Assembly: GCF_020829665.1 (NCBI RefSeq)
Contig: NZ_JAIVFT010000031.1
Location: 1-49,360, forward strand
Direction: 5' to 3'
Source: Nostoc sp. CHAB 5824
GTDB taxonomy: Bacteria > Cyanobacteriota > Cyanobacteriia > Cyanobacteriales > Nostocaceae
Length of the DNA stretch: 49,360 nt
Part shown: positions 8,683 through 16,796 of the stretch, piece by piece
Position numbering within the stretch: position 1 is the first letter of the stretch
How the letters are laid out: each line of letters opens with the position of its first letter
Translations under genes and position numbers: made by a program
Notes under the pieces: generated by a model
Databases searched by the model: none
Seen by the model: the letters and a program-made list of their open reading frames with translations, nothing else
What the model was told of the DNA's origin: nothing

Positions 8683-9582
8683 TTAAACTACCTCTTGGTA
8701 CTTTTGAGTTAGATACATTGCAATTCCTTTCTCGTAGTAAGCTGCTTCATTAATAAAAATAGGATAAACAGTAGACTCTCCCTCATAGAAAATATCTTTT
8801 CCTTCAAAAGTCATAAACATTGGATCGCCGGGATTCAGAGGTTCATAATCCTTAAACTGAAGCTGAGGGTGAATCATGGCTTGAATCTCTCCGCATAGGC
8901 GCAGCCCGCCGTAAGCATCGCTTCTAGGATAATCGATAGTCTTAATGTATTTATAGAGTGTAAGCTCGCTATTTGTCTGCGGAATTTTCCCCTGGTTGTA
9001 CCCTTCAAAATAGTCTAAAACTGCATAAATAAGCTGTTCTGTTTTCTGAAATAATTCTGCGTTTAAAATATTCTGAGGCACAGCACCGACTTCTATAACA
9101 AAACCCAATTCGCACAAAGAACGAAGAAAACCACCTTCTCTAGATTGTTGATTAATAAAAACCTTTATCATTGGATTGATAGAACTTAAATAAGCGCCTA
9201 ACCGAAGTAAGAAAGGATGCATATCACAAAAAATTAGACTTAACCCCATGTTGGCAGTTGTGCTGTGCAAATCAACAATTACATCTACAAAGGGCTGATT
9301 TTGCGGTTGCAATATCTGTTGGATTGCTTTTGCCCGCGTATCTTCATAACTTGAAAGTTGGGGATTTTGTAAGCTTTGATTAGTGAAGCAACGATTTAAA
9401 TCCTTATCAATGTATCGTTTGCCTTCTTCAATAGCTTTGAGATTGCCAAGTAATGCCAGAGTTTCAAAACTTGATTTATTGATTAAATTTGGATATTGTT
9501 GAAACTTTTTGACTAGATGTACTCCCGTTAACTCATTTCCGTGGCTTCCTCCAACGATCGCAACTCGTTCAATCTGACTCAT
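8683..9582 (-). CDS. Aspartoacylase (N-acyl-aspartate amidohydrolase family)
   Basis: The 299-residue protein matches the zinc carboxypeptidase-like aspartoacylase/AstE family, which hydrolyses N-acyl-aspartate to aspartate and a carboxylate. Zinc ligands H14 and E17 (GGSHGNELTG) and H106 (VDLHSTT), the substrate-binding D61-L-N-R64, and catalytic E164 in FVIEVG are all present. Length is normal for cyanobacterial members. Residues about 221-230 (SDAYGGLRLC) look like an in-frame insertion encoded by a dispersed palindromic repeat (8893-8922). The gene is divergent from the LysR regulator, with 166 bases between them. The zinc-site calls are firm; the exact acyl substrate is not proven. Confidence 0.9.
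   Translation of the reverse strand: MSQIERVAIVGGSHGNELTGVHLVKKFQQYPNLINKSSFETLALLGNLKAIEEGKRYIDKDLNRCFTNQSLQNPQLSSYEDTRAKAIQQILQPQNQPFVDVIVDLHSTTANMGLSLIFCDMHPFLLRLGAYLSSINPMIKVFINQQSREGGFLRSLCELGFVIEVGAVPQNILNAELFQKTEQLIYAVLDYFEGYNQGKIPQTNSELTLYKYIKTIDYPRSDAYGGLRLCGEIQAMIHPQLQFKDYEPLNPGDPMFMTFEGKDIFYEGESTVYPIFINEAAYYEKGIAMYLTQKYQEVV
8893..8922. repeat. Dispersed palindromic repeat inside aspartoacylase gene
   Basis: Read on the minus strand this is the family core GCGATGCTTACGGCGGG followed by CTGCGCCTATGC. It closely resembles the elements at 10655, 10769, 12608 and 41131. It lies within the coding frame and adds about ten residues. Confidence 0.75.
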
Positions 9583-9748
9583 AAGAACCTCGCAATAAAA
9601 GCTTGTAGGGCAAGCATTATCATGCCCATCCTACTGTGGTCTATTTATATAAAACCCGTTATAAGAATCACAATAAATAAAATGCTACTATATGTCCAAT
9701 ATTTAGTAAGCAACTAAAGTATATATATAAAATATAGTAGCTAGAGCA
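9583..9748. promoter_or_regulatory. Divergent control region between aspartoacylase and LysR genes
   Basis: These 166 bases separate two divergent starts, the usual place where a LysR-type regulator binds. It holds a GTAGGGCAAGC-like imperfect inverted repeat near 9606-9633 and an A+T-rich stretch (TATATATAAAATATAGTAG) just ahead of the LysR start. No specific operator can be assigned with confidence. Confidence 0.35.
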
Positions 9749-10645
9749 ATGATAGAACTCCGACATCTGCGATACTTTATCGCTGTGGCTGAAGAATTAA
9801 ACTTTAGCCGTGCAGCTGAACGCTTGCATATTTCTCAACCACCTTTAAGTCAACAAATTCAAGCACTAGAAGCAGAACTAGGGCTACAATTATTTGAACG
9901 CAAAAAACGCCCGTTACAGTTAACTGCTGCTGGGCAAGTCTTTTTAGCAGAAGCACGTTTAGTATTCCCTCAGTTGGAACGAGCAATTACCTCTGCACAA
10001 AAAGTTAGCCGGGGTGAGATTGGACGCTTGGTGGTGGGGACTAATAGCTCGGTTGCTAACAGCGTTCTGCCAGATATTCTGCAAATCTTTCACCCTCTGT
10101 TTCCAGAGGTAATACTGGTGTTGCGGGAAGTAAGTTCTTCTGAGCAAGTAAACCTACTGCGCGATCGCTACATCGATATTGCTTTTGAACGGTTGCCCAA
10201 TACGAATTTAAATGATACTGCTTTAAATTTTCTATCGATTTTGCAAGAGCCTTTAATCGTTGCTTTACCAGAAAAACATCCTCTAGCAGCCCAATTCCAA
10301 ATTCCACTCATTGCACTGGCAGATGAACCTTTTGTGTTACCGCCAACCGACTTAGTACCATCATACAGTCAAATTATTAGCCTTTGTCAGCAGGTGGGTT
10401 TTTCTCCAAAAGTAGTTCAACAAGCAACCTGGATGGTGACTGTACTCAGCTTAGTTGCAGGTGGAGTCGGGGTAACATTGCTTCCTGCTAATGCCCAAAG
10501 CCTACAGCGAAAGGGAGTTGTCTACAGGGCAATTCAGGGAGAAAACTTAACTCTAGAACTAGCTGTGGTTTGGCGACGCGATGATTCATCTGTAGTTTTG
10601 CGCGAGTTTTTAGAGGTGACAAAGAGTGTAGCGCGAAACCAGTAA
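9749..10645 (+). CDS. LysR family transcriptional regulator
   Basis: The 298-residue product has the LysR N-terminal winged helix-turn-helix (residues 1-60: MIELRHLRYFIAVAEELNFS, then LHISQPPLSQQIQALE and LFERKKRPLQLTAAG). A linker helix and a two-lobed periplasmic-binding-like effector domain (about 90-295) follow. Such proteins act as tetramers on divergent promoters and respond to small ligands. The divergent neighbour is aspartoacylase; the gene downstream is an epimerase-family enzyme with 105 bases between. Which of them it controls, and its effector, cannot be read from the sequence. Confidence 0.93.
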   Translation: MIELRHLRYFIAVAEELNFSRAAERLHISQPPLSQQIQALEAELGLQLFERKKRPLQLTAAGQVFLAEARLVFPQLERAITSAQKVSRGEIGRLVVGTNSSVANSVLPDILQIFHPLFPEVILVLREVSSSEQVNLLRDRYIDIAFERLPNTNLNDTALNFLSILQEPLIVALPEKHPLAAQFQIPLIALADEPFVLPPTDLVPSYSQIISLCQQVGFSPKVVQQATWMVTVLSLVAGGVGVTLLPANAQSLQRKGVVYRAIQGENLTLELAVVWRRDDSSVVLREFLEVTKSVARNQ

Positions 10646-10654
10646 GAGACTGAC

Positions 10655-10684
10655 GCGATGTCTACGACGGGCTACGCCTACGCT
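10655..10684. repeat. Dispersed palindromic repeat, intergenic copy
   Basis: The 30-base sequence starts GCGATGTCTACGACGGGCTA and ends CGCCTACGCT. A near-identical 30-mer lies 114 bases further on, inside the next gene (10769-10798). The inner halves can pair imperfectly (GTAGGCGTAGCCC on the other strand). Confidence 0.85.
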
Positions 10685-10750
10685 CCATGTTCGAGCCAAA
10701 ATATGATAACTGTTAAGCTGTTGGTTTGAACACAAAAGGGGAGGAAATTT

Positions 10751-11953
10751 ATGGAGTATGAATTTAAAGCGATGCCTCCGGCGGGCTACGCCTACGCTGA
10801 ACTTTACAAAAACGCCCTCCTCAACGATGTCCTTCCATTTTGGGAAAAATACTCCCTCGATTGGCAGCAAGGCGGCTATTTCACCTGCCTCGATCGCGAA
10901 GGCAAAATTTATGATACAGATAAATTCATCTGGCTACAAAACCGCCAGGTGTGGACTTTTTCTATGCTTTGCAACCAGCTAGAAAAACGCGAAAACTGGC
11001 TAAAAATTGCCAGCAACGGTGCTAACTTTCTCGCTAAACATGGCAGAGATAGTGATGGTAACTGGTACTTTGCCCTCACTCGTGAAGGGAAACCATTAGT
11101 TCAACCTTACAATATCTTTTCTGATTGCTTTGCAGCAATGGCATTTAGTCAATATGCACTCGCTGGCGGCGAAGAATGGGCAAAGGATGTAGCAATGCAA
11201 GCTTACAACAACGTATTACGCCGCAAGGATAACCCAAAAGGCAAATATAATAAAACCTATCCCGGCACACGCCCCATGAAATCATTGGCAGTACCGATGA
11301 TTTTAGCCAACCTCACTCTAGAAATGGAATGGCTGCTGCCAAAAGAAACACTAGAGAATGTTTTAGCTGAGACTCAGGGCGAAGTCATGAGCGATTTTCT
11401 CGATCAAGAACGGGGACTAATGTACGAAAACGTTGCCCCTGACGGTTCCCACATTAATTGTTTTGAGGGATGCTTAATTAACCCAGGTCACGGTATCGAA
11501 GCGATGTGGTTCATCATGGACATCGCGCGTCGCAAAAACGATACCAAAACTATTAACCAAGCCGTTGATGTGGTGCTAAACATCCTGAATTTTGCTTGGG
11601 ATAGCGAATACGGCGGATTGTATTACTTTATGGATGCAGATGGTCGTCCCCCACAACAATTGGAATGGGATCAAAAACTATGGTGGGTTCATCTAGAGTC
11701 TTTGGTTGCATTAGCGATGGGCTATCGCCTGACAGGGCGTGAGGAGTGTTGGGAATGGTATCAAAAAATGCACGATTACACTTGGTCACACTTTGCTGAT
11801 TCAGAATACGGTGAGTGGTTTGGCTATCTGAATCGGCGTGGAGAAGTATTGTTGAACCTCAAAGGCGGCAAATGGAAAGGATGTTTTCACGTACCGCGTG
11901 CATTGTACCTTTGTTGGCAGCAATTTGAGGCATTGCGATCCCTGCGGCGGTAA
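10751..11953 (+). CDS. N-acylglucosamine 2-epimerase (AGE) family protein
   Basis: The 400-residue protein has the (alpha/alpha)6-barrel signatures of the AGE family, which interconverts N-acetylglucosamine and N-acetylmannosamine or acts on free hexoses. Likely catalytic histidines are H247 in NPGHGIEAMW and H380 in FHVPRAL. The aromatic-rich motifs FIWLQNRQVWTFSML and DCFAAMAFSQYA are conserved. ATG 10751 has GGGGAGG just upstream. Residues 7-16 (AMPPAGYAYA) come exactly from a 30-base dispersed repeat inserted in frame near the start, so the true family N-terminus is shorter. Cyanobacterial members are usually called 2-epimerases, but substrate assignment is inference. Confidence 0.88.
   Translation: MEYEFKAMPPAGYAYAELYKNALLNDVLPFWEKYSLDWQQGGYFTCLDREGKIYDTDKFIWLQNRQVWTFSMLCNQLEKRENWLKIASNGANFLAKHGRDSDGNWYFALTREGKPLVQPYNIFSDCFAAMAFSQYALAGGEEWAKDVAMQAYNNVLRRKDNPKGKYNKTYPGTRPMKSLAVPMILANLTLEMEWLLPKETLENVLAETQGEVMSDFLDQERGLMYENVAPDGSHINCFEGCLINPGHGIEAMWFIMDIARRKNDTKTINQAVDVVLNILNFAWDSEYGGLYYFMDADGRPPQQLEWDQKLWWVHLESLVALAMGYRLTGREECWEWYQKMHDYTWSHFADSEYGEWFGYLNRRGEVLLNLKGGKWKGCFHVPRALYLCWQQFEALRSLRR
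10769..10798. repeat. Dispersed palindromic repeat inside the AGE-family gene
   Basis: A 30-base copy (GCGATGCCTCCGGCGGGCTA then CGCCTACGCT) encodes residues 7-16 of the epimerase-family protein. It is the same length as the intergenic copy at 10655-10684 and keeps the frame. Confidence 0.85.
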
Positions 11954-12009
11954 ACAACGCAGTCAGTTTAATCTCTGCTAGTGTACAAGTACTATTGGAA
12001 AGATATTTC

Positions 12010-12597
12010 ATGAATGTTGTGACACCTAAGCGATTTACGATCGCAGAATACCATCAATTGATTGAACTCGGATTTCTGACAGAGGGCGATCGTATTGAAT
12101 TGATTCGAGGAGAACTGATTCAAATGACAGCAAAGGGAACGCCTCATACAGTTTGTAGTTCTATCTTGTGCCGTCAATTGGATCGGCTTCTAGGTGATAG
12201 AGCAGTCATCCGTGGACAAGATCCTATCACCCTTCCTAATCAAAGTGAGCCTGAGCCAGATGTTGTCATTGCACGAGGAAGAGATGAAGATTATTTTGCT
12301 CATCATCCCTATCCCGAAGATATTTTATTAGTAATTGAAATTTCGGATAAAACCATAGATTACGATCAAACAACCAAGTTGTCTTTGTATGCAGAAGCCG
12401 GAATTTATCATTACTGGATTGTGAATTTGCCAGATAGTCAACTTGAGCGTCATAGCCAGCCATATCAGAATGCTCAAAGCAAGTTTAGCTATCTCAGCAA
12501 GCAGATTTCTTTATCGAATCAGTCAGTGGTGATTCCTGGATTTGAAGATGCATTGTTAGACTTGAGTCGGTTGTTTCCAGAAAGTACTAGTGAATGA
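12010..12597 (+). CDS. Uma2 family (DUF820) putative endonuclease
   Basis: From ATG 12010 the product is 195 residues. A TTG 15 bases upstream is in frame, but the ATG start (MNVVTPKRFTIAEYHQLIE) fits the family better. Uma2 proteins have a PD-(D/E)XK nuclease-like fold; here the residues fall in EPDVVIA, LLVIEIS and TIDYDQTTK, followed by YAEAGIYHYWIVN. These genes are present in many copies in filamentous cyanobacteria, often near repeats, and their role is not established. A dispersed repeat follows within 15 bases of the stop. Confidence 0.88.
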   Translation: MNVVTPKRFTIAEYHQLIELGFLTEGDRIELIRGELIQMTAKGTPHTVCSSILCRQLDRLLGDRAVIRGQDPITLPNQSEPEPDVVIARGRDEDYFAHHPYPEDILLVIEISDKTIDYDQTTKLSLYAEAGIYHYWIVNLPDSQLERHSQPYQNAQSKFSYLSKQISLSNQSVVIPGFEDALLDLSRLFPESTSE

Positions 12598-12607
12598 TTT
12601 TGTTGGT

Positions 12608-12635
12608 GCGTAGGCGTAGCCCGTCGTAGACATCG
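12608..12635. repeat. Dispersed palindromic repeat downstream of Uma2 gene
   Basis: This is the reverse-complement orientation of the family (GCGTAGGCGTAGCCCGTCGT then AGACATCG). It matches the element at 10655-10684 almost base for base. Confidence 0.8.
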
Positions 12636-12761
12636 TGTAAAAAAGTGTTTTATTATCCCAAATATCTTAAATATGTTGATTAAAAATACGTTTAAATACT
12701 GGTACGTTATGCTTTGCATGATTGATATTATCCTAAGATACGCAAAAAGTATACTGTTAGT

Positions 12762-12917
12762 ATGCACCACATTGAACTAATTATATTAATTTTGGATTTG
12801 TTTCCGAATTACATGGGTTCAGACAAGCTATTGAGAATGCTAAAAATGCTTGATAATCATTTTAATGTAATTGACAGGCAAATAAGTAAAATAAAATCTC
12901 TTCTATCTATGCTGTAA
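12762..12917 (+). CDS. Possible 51-residue protein (weak)
   Basis: A short frame runs from ATG 12762 to TAA 12915-12917. The product is hydrophobic at the start (IELIILILDLF) and has a Lys/Leu-rich tail with KLLRMLKMLDNHF. I do not recognise it and see no convincing ribosome binding site. The segment is A+T-rich and otherwise empty between the Uma2 gene and the broken antitoxin. It may be chance; I list it because it is the only sizeable plus-strand frame in about 330 bases. Confidence 0.22.
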   Translation: MHHIELIILILDLFPNYMGSDKLLRMLKMLDNHFNVIDRQISKIKSLLSML

Positions 12918-12928
12918 GTAAACATTTT

Positions 12929-13231
12929 TCAGTTTTCTAATACATAACTAAAAACTTTTGTTTTAGCCTGTGTTTGGGACTTTGGTTTCAACTTCACCAC
13001 TATTTCCACATCACAACCTAAAGCATTTAGAAATCGGAACAGTTGCTCTGTTGAAAAACCTGATAGTTTTCCCCTTATTAAAGCAGAAATCTTAGGTTGC
13101 TCAACTCCCAATAGTGCGGCTGCTTCAACTTAATTTATCTCCTGTTTAGCGATGATTTGACTGATTTGACGTGCAAGTTCTGCTTTGACAAGTAGTTCAT
13201 CAGGGTTCGCTAAACCTAAATCTGTAAACAT
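12929..13231 (-). pseudogene. HigA/XRE-type antitoxin gene with an in-frame nonsense codon
   Basis: Read from ATG 13231 the frame gives MFTDLGLANPDELLVKAELA and on to IIAKQEIN, then TAA at 13130-13132. The same frame continues VEAAALLGVEQPKISALIRG and FSTEQLFRFLNALGCDVEIV to a natural stop at 12929. The whole is a helix-turn-helix antitoxin of the HigA/XRE type (relatives read LTQVEAAALLG here), so the stop most likely replaced a Gln codon (CAA to TAA). The frame is also open upstream of 13231 without a start. No toxin gene is adjacent. A shortened protein starting near 13111 would lack the first helices. Confidence 0.8.
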
Positions 13232-13393
13232 ATTACCGCTACTTGTTTGTACACTGATTTCTTCAGTCGTTTTTCTCTTCCTTTTTCAAAATGTACTCAA
13301 AAAATTATCTGAATAGCACTGACAAATTAAGTAATTAGACAAACTAAACACAAAATGATTTAATTATAGGTATTGCCAAAAAAAACTTTTAAT

Positions 13394-13876
13394 ATGAGAA
13401 AACTGTCTCTGATTCTCCCCTTAGCTATTCTAGCTTTTAGCAGTGTAGTTGTTAAGAGCCAAGAAACGTCCTCACCCAATACTTACACTCAATCTGTTAC
13501 CCGTGAAGTTTTAGCAAGTGGTTATCCTACTCAAGATCAAAAACAGATTCTTGAGCTTGTACGCTATACCATCGCACCAAGAGCAAAACTCCCTACTCAT
13601 ACTCATCCGGGAATGCAGGTTGTACATGTAGAAGCGGGAACTTTAACTTTTACTGTTGTGGAAGGAGAAGCGAAAGTAACGAAACCTAACAGCACAGAAT
13701 TGATTCTTAAAAAAGGGAAAACTATACAGCTTACAGTAGGAGATTCTCTAATTGAATCTGCCGGAATGGTTCATTATGGAGAAAACCAAACAAACAAGCC
13801 TATTATTCTGTTGTCTGCTTCTCTATTTAATGCTAATCAATCAAAAGCTATTTTAACCAATCCTGAAAACAGATGA
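13394..13876 (+). CDS. Secreted cupin-domain protein
   Basis: From ATG 13394 the product is 160 residues (an in-frame TTG at 13373 would add seven). Residues 1-23 (MRKLSLILPLAILAFSSVVV) form a clear signal peptide. A single cupin beta-barrel follows: motif 1 is the HTHPGMQ(V)VHVEAG region and motif 2 the MVHYGENQ region, supplying histidines for metal binding. Such small exported cupins have no fixed function and may be sensors or small-molecule binding proteins. The gene converges on the DUF2791 ATPase gene, ending 47 bases from it; there is no obvious partner. Confidence 0.82.
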   Translation: MRKLSLILPLAILAFSSVVVKSQETSSPNTYTQSVTREVLASGYPTQDQKQILELVRYTIAPRAKLPTHTHPGMQVVHVEAGTLTFTVVEGEAKVTKPNSTELILKKGKTIQLTVGDSLIESAGMVHYGENQTNKPIILLSASLFNANQSKAILTNPENR

Positions 13877-13922
13877 ATTTTTCAATCTGCTTGTTCTTCT
13901 GGCTCGGTGTCTTCATTATTAA

Positions 13923-15251
13923 TTACAAACTAAATTCGGCTGCGCCATCCTCATCCACATCTGCATCCTTACCCATAGCAGTAGGTTTAAATTTAGAGCC
14001 ATGAATTAATTCAGCGAATGCAATTCCTGAATTTTGGTGAAGAATATTCAACACACTCATAAAATCTCGCACAATTTCCCCTGGTGTAAGTAATGCTTCT
14101 GCACCCAAGCGATTAATAATTTCTTGCACAAACTCCTTCAACTCACGATTTGTCAAAGTCTGTTCATATCCAAAATTGAGTGCATGAATCTCGGCTAAAC
14201 GTTGTAAAAGCGTCAAGATTTCTGCTTCACTCAACGGATTTAGCCGAATTACTGGCCCTAAGTGTTCTTGAACATTAGCTTGTGCAGCAAAACGGCTTTC
14301 TTTTGTACGTCTTTGCCAAGCTTGGTCTGCAAAAAGTCCCCGTTTGGGGTCTTCTAAAAATTTAGTTGTTCCACCAACAACAATGCCAAGATGTTCTGCT
14401 TTGCACTGCATAGTATCGTTAAACATTGCCAGGAGTCGATTATAATTCTTTTCTCGTGTGACTGTAGTAGATATTTGATATAAATGTACAGCTTCATCAA
14501 CTAAAATTAACAGTCCTTTATAGCCAATTTCAGCGACAAATTTCGCAAACAGTTTTATATAATCATACCAACTATCATCATCAATAATGACGCGCACTCC
14601 TAAAGCTGCTTTCGCCTCAACTTTAGTAGTAAATTCTCCCCGCAACCAGCGCATCGCCGCATTTTTTAAATTATCATCATCTAATCGATAGCCACGCCAA
14701 TAAGCAATAATCACGCTACCAAAATCAAAACCGTGAACTAAGTCTTCAATATACTGAACTACTTCTCTAATTTTCGATTCAACTTGGTCATCAAAACCAT
14801 CATCATTTGGACGCATTCCACTTTCTTTAACCACTTCTTGTTGAATTTTATTAATCCATCCTTCTAAAATAGAGACTAAAGCACCACCATCAGGACGAGT
14901 TTTTGTAGCTAGGTGGCTCATTAATTCTCGATAGGTGGCTACACCTTCATTGTTGCTTCCAGCTAATCGACGTTCAGGGGATAAATCAGCATCAGCTACT
15001 ACAAAACCTTGCTCCATAGCGCGGTTGCGAATTAGTTGTAGTAAAAAACTTTTCCCGGAACCGTAGTTACCAATTATAAAGCGAAATGCTGCTACACCTT
15101 CTGCAATATCATCGAGATTTTGTAATAGGCTTTTTAATTCTTTTTCTCGACCTACTGCTATATATTCAACTCCCACTCTTGGTACTACCCCTGCACCAAG
15201 GGAATTGATTAAAGTAGTGGAGATTTTTTTCGAGATTTTAAGTTTTGCCAT
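13923..15251 (-). CDS. DUF2791 P-loop ATPase, BrxD-like (BREX/Ter-associated family)
   Basis: The 442-residue protein begins with an ORC/STAND-like N-terminus (GAGVVPRVGVEYIAVGREKE). Walker A is GNYGSGKS at 61-68 and Walker B LLILVDE at 247-253, followed by a sensor-like IVVGGTTKFLE near 290-300 and a helical winged C-terminus (LTPGEIVRDFMSVLNIL). This is the DUF2791 family, known from BREX systems (BrxD) and from TerB-containing gene groups described by comparative genomics. It is the last gene of three on this strand, 96 bases after the TerB-C-like membrane protein. No BrxZ/PglZ, methylase or helicase is nearby, so this is not a standard BREX locus. Start ATG 15251 gives the full family length. 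Confidence 0.82.
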   Translation of the reverse strand: MAKLKISKKISTTLINSLGAGVVPRVGVEYIAVGREKELKSLLQNLDDIAEGVAAFRFIIGNYGSGKSFLLQLIRNRAMEQGFVVADADLSPERRLAGSNNEGVATYRELMSHLATKTRPDGGALVSILEGWINKIQQEVVKESGMRPNDDGFDDQVESKIREVVQYIEDLVHGFDFGSVIIAYWRGYRLDDDNLKNAAMRWLRGEFTTKVEAKAALGVRVIIDDDSWYDYIKLFAKFVAEIGYKGLLILVDEAVHLYQISTTVTREKNYNRLLAMFNDTMQCKAEHLGIVVGGTTKFLEDPKRGLFADQAWQRRTKESRFAAQANVQEHLGPVIRLNPLSEAEILTLLQRLAEIHALNFGYEQTLTNRELKEFVQEIINRLGAEALLTPGEIVRDFMSVLNILHQNSGIAFAELIHGSKFKPTAMGKDADVDEDGAAEFSL

Positions 15252-15347
15252 GTATTACACTTTACTTTCTTATAAACGCAGAAGCACGCAGTAAGTAAAT
15301 AAGGTATATACTCACCTTACTACTAATCTAACGACGGCAATAATAAT

Positions 15348-16703
15348 TTAATTTGATGAAGCATGTTTAGCCATGAGGTCTTCGTACATTGCAATCATTT
15401 TTTTGATATTCGTCATATACTCAGGAAAAACTTCTGGGCTTTCCAAATTTGAATCAATTATTAGTTCACCAATAGTATCATTTGCTCGTTCATTTATAGA
15501 ATCGATTAACAGATTTGGCATAGTAATATTTGCTTCCGCAATTTTTTTAATAGCAGCCTTGGGATTATCTTGTTCGACTATAGCTTTTAATACTTGTAGT
15601 TCGTATACTGGAAGATTTTCTAAAAAATTAGTCCATTCCTCAGGTAGATTCTCTGATGTATCAACTTCCGAAGTGTCTCTTACTGCTGTAGTTTCCATTA
15701 TTTCAGAAAAAGGAAACAATTCAGTATCATCTTCTTCGGAATTATCAGACAAAGGTTCTGGATTGAATGTTTCTATTTGTTGGAGTAATTCCCATACTTG
15801 ATTTTGTAGCGAGTCTCGTTCTTCTTGCAATAATGAAATTTGCCCTTGCAACTGTTGTAATTCGGCTTTTTGTTCTGCGAGTTTAGTTTGTGAAGAATTC
15901 AGTATAGCTTGTATATTTTCTCTTTCAGTTTTTGTCGCTATAAGTAATTGATTTTTTTGAGTTGTTTCAACTTCTAGCTCTTGAATTGCAATTCGTAGTT
16001 CGTAGAGTTTTTCTTCTAATTGGGGTTTAAGTCTGCCTAAAAGAGTTAAATTGCTTTCAACTTCTTGCTTCTCCTGTTGGAGTTCCGAAATTTGACTTTG
16101 CAAATGGGTAATTTCGCTGCGAGATACATTACAATTCGATTCTAGACGGCGCTTTTCTGCTGTGAGAATAGAAAAAGCATTGTTTAATTCTGCTTGATTT
16201 GTCTGCAAGTTATTAATTTCAGCTTGCAGGCTATTAATTTCGTTTTCTAACTGCTTTTTCTGTCCTGCAAATGTTCTTAGTTCTCGATGTATACTATCCC
16301 TTTGATTACGGCTTTCTGTTACTTGATTTTGTAGTTTTTGTGACTCTGCATACAATAAATTATGATGTTCTTCGATTTGATTGATTTCTCTGACAACACG
16401 AGCCTTCAATTCCTCCATTTCTTTAATTCGCTTGCGGAGAGAACCTAAAACAAACATTTCATAATTTCTACGTCGCTTATCTACAAATAATGCTGCTGCA
16501 TAGATGGTAACGGCAGTAATTATACCTGTGAGAAAGGCTTTGTTAAAATCCCAGTTCGGGACGAGGCTAAGGCCAAAACTCACACTGAAGGCAACTATGC
16601 CTAAGATAAATCGATTGCTGATCATTACTGATTGCATATTGCTGGTTTTTAGCGTAGTTAAATTATCAAAATAAGTTGTTCTTAAGGTCATTACCCCTCT
16701 CAT
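15348..16703 (-). CDS. Membrane-anchored long coiled-coil protein with TerB-C-like tail
   Basis: The 451-residue protein has two predicted membrane helices (about 29-47, ILGIVAFSVSFGLSLV; and 55-73, FLTGIITAVTIYAAALF). A long heptad-rich coiled coil runs over roughly 80-310 (many Gln, Glu, Leu), then an acidic Ser/Glu/Asp linker (about 315-350). The C-terminal 95 residues read LQVLKAIVEQ, then LLIDSINERANDTIGELIID, close to the TerB-C signature (a helix, then an INExAxDxxGExLIE-like stretch). The layout membrane anchor, coiled coil, TerB-C is unlike the usual soluble TerB proteins. It lies just upstream of the DUF2791 ATPase gene, as TerB-C and DUF2791 do in known gene neighbourhoods. The domain call is from memory and pattern, not a search. 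ATG 16691 is an alternative start. Confidence 0.68.
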   Translation of the reverse strand: MRGVMTLRTTYFDNLTTLKTSNMQSVMISNRFILGIVAFSVSFGLSLVPNWDFNKAFLTGIITAVTIYAAALFVDKRRRNYEMFVLGSLRKRIKEMEELKARVVREINQIEEHHNLLYAESQKLQNQVTESRNQRDSIHRELRTFAGQKKQLENEINSLQAEINNLQTNQAELNNAFSILTAEKRRLESNCNVSRSEITHLQSQISELQQEKQEVESNLTLLGRLKPQLEEKLYELRIAIQELEVETTQKNQLLIATKTERENIQAILNSSQTKLAEQKAELQQLQGQISLLQEERDSLQNQVWELLQQIETFNPEPLSDNSEEDDTELFPFSEIMETTAVRDTSEVDTSENLPEEWTNFLENLPVYELQVLKAIVEQDNPKAAIKKIAEANITMPNLLIDSINERANDTIGELIIDSNLESPEVFPEYMTNIKKMIAMYEDLMAKHASSN

Positions 16704-16796
16704 AGTCGTTCTGAAATCTCTAGTTTTAGTTACTGGCGCATAATATTGCTCTGTAAATAACCAAAAAGCGCAATTATCAATGAATTAATTTTAATG

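Noticed and set aside
13923..15251. Complete BREX locus
   Set aside because: Only a BrxD-like ATPase is present; no PglZ, PglX methylase, BrxC or BrxL homologue is in the window.
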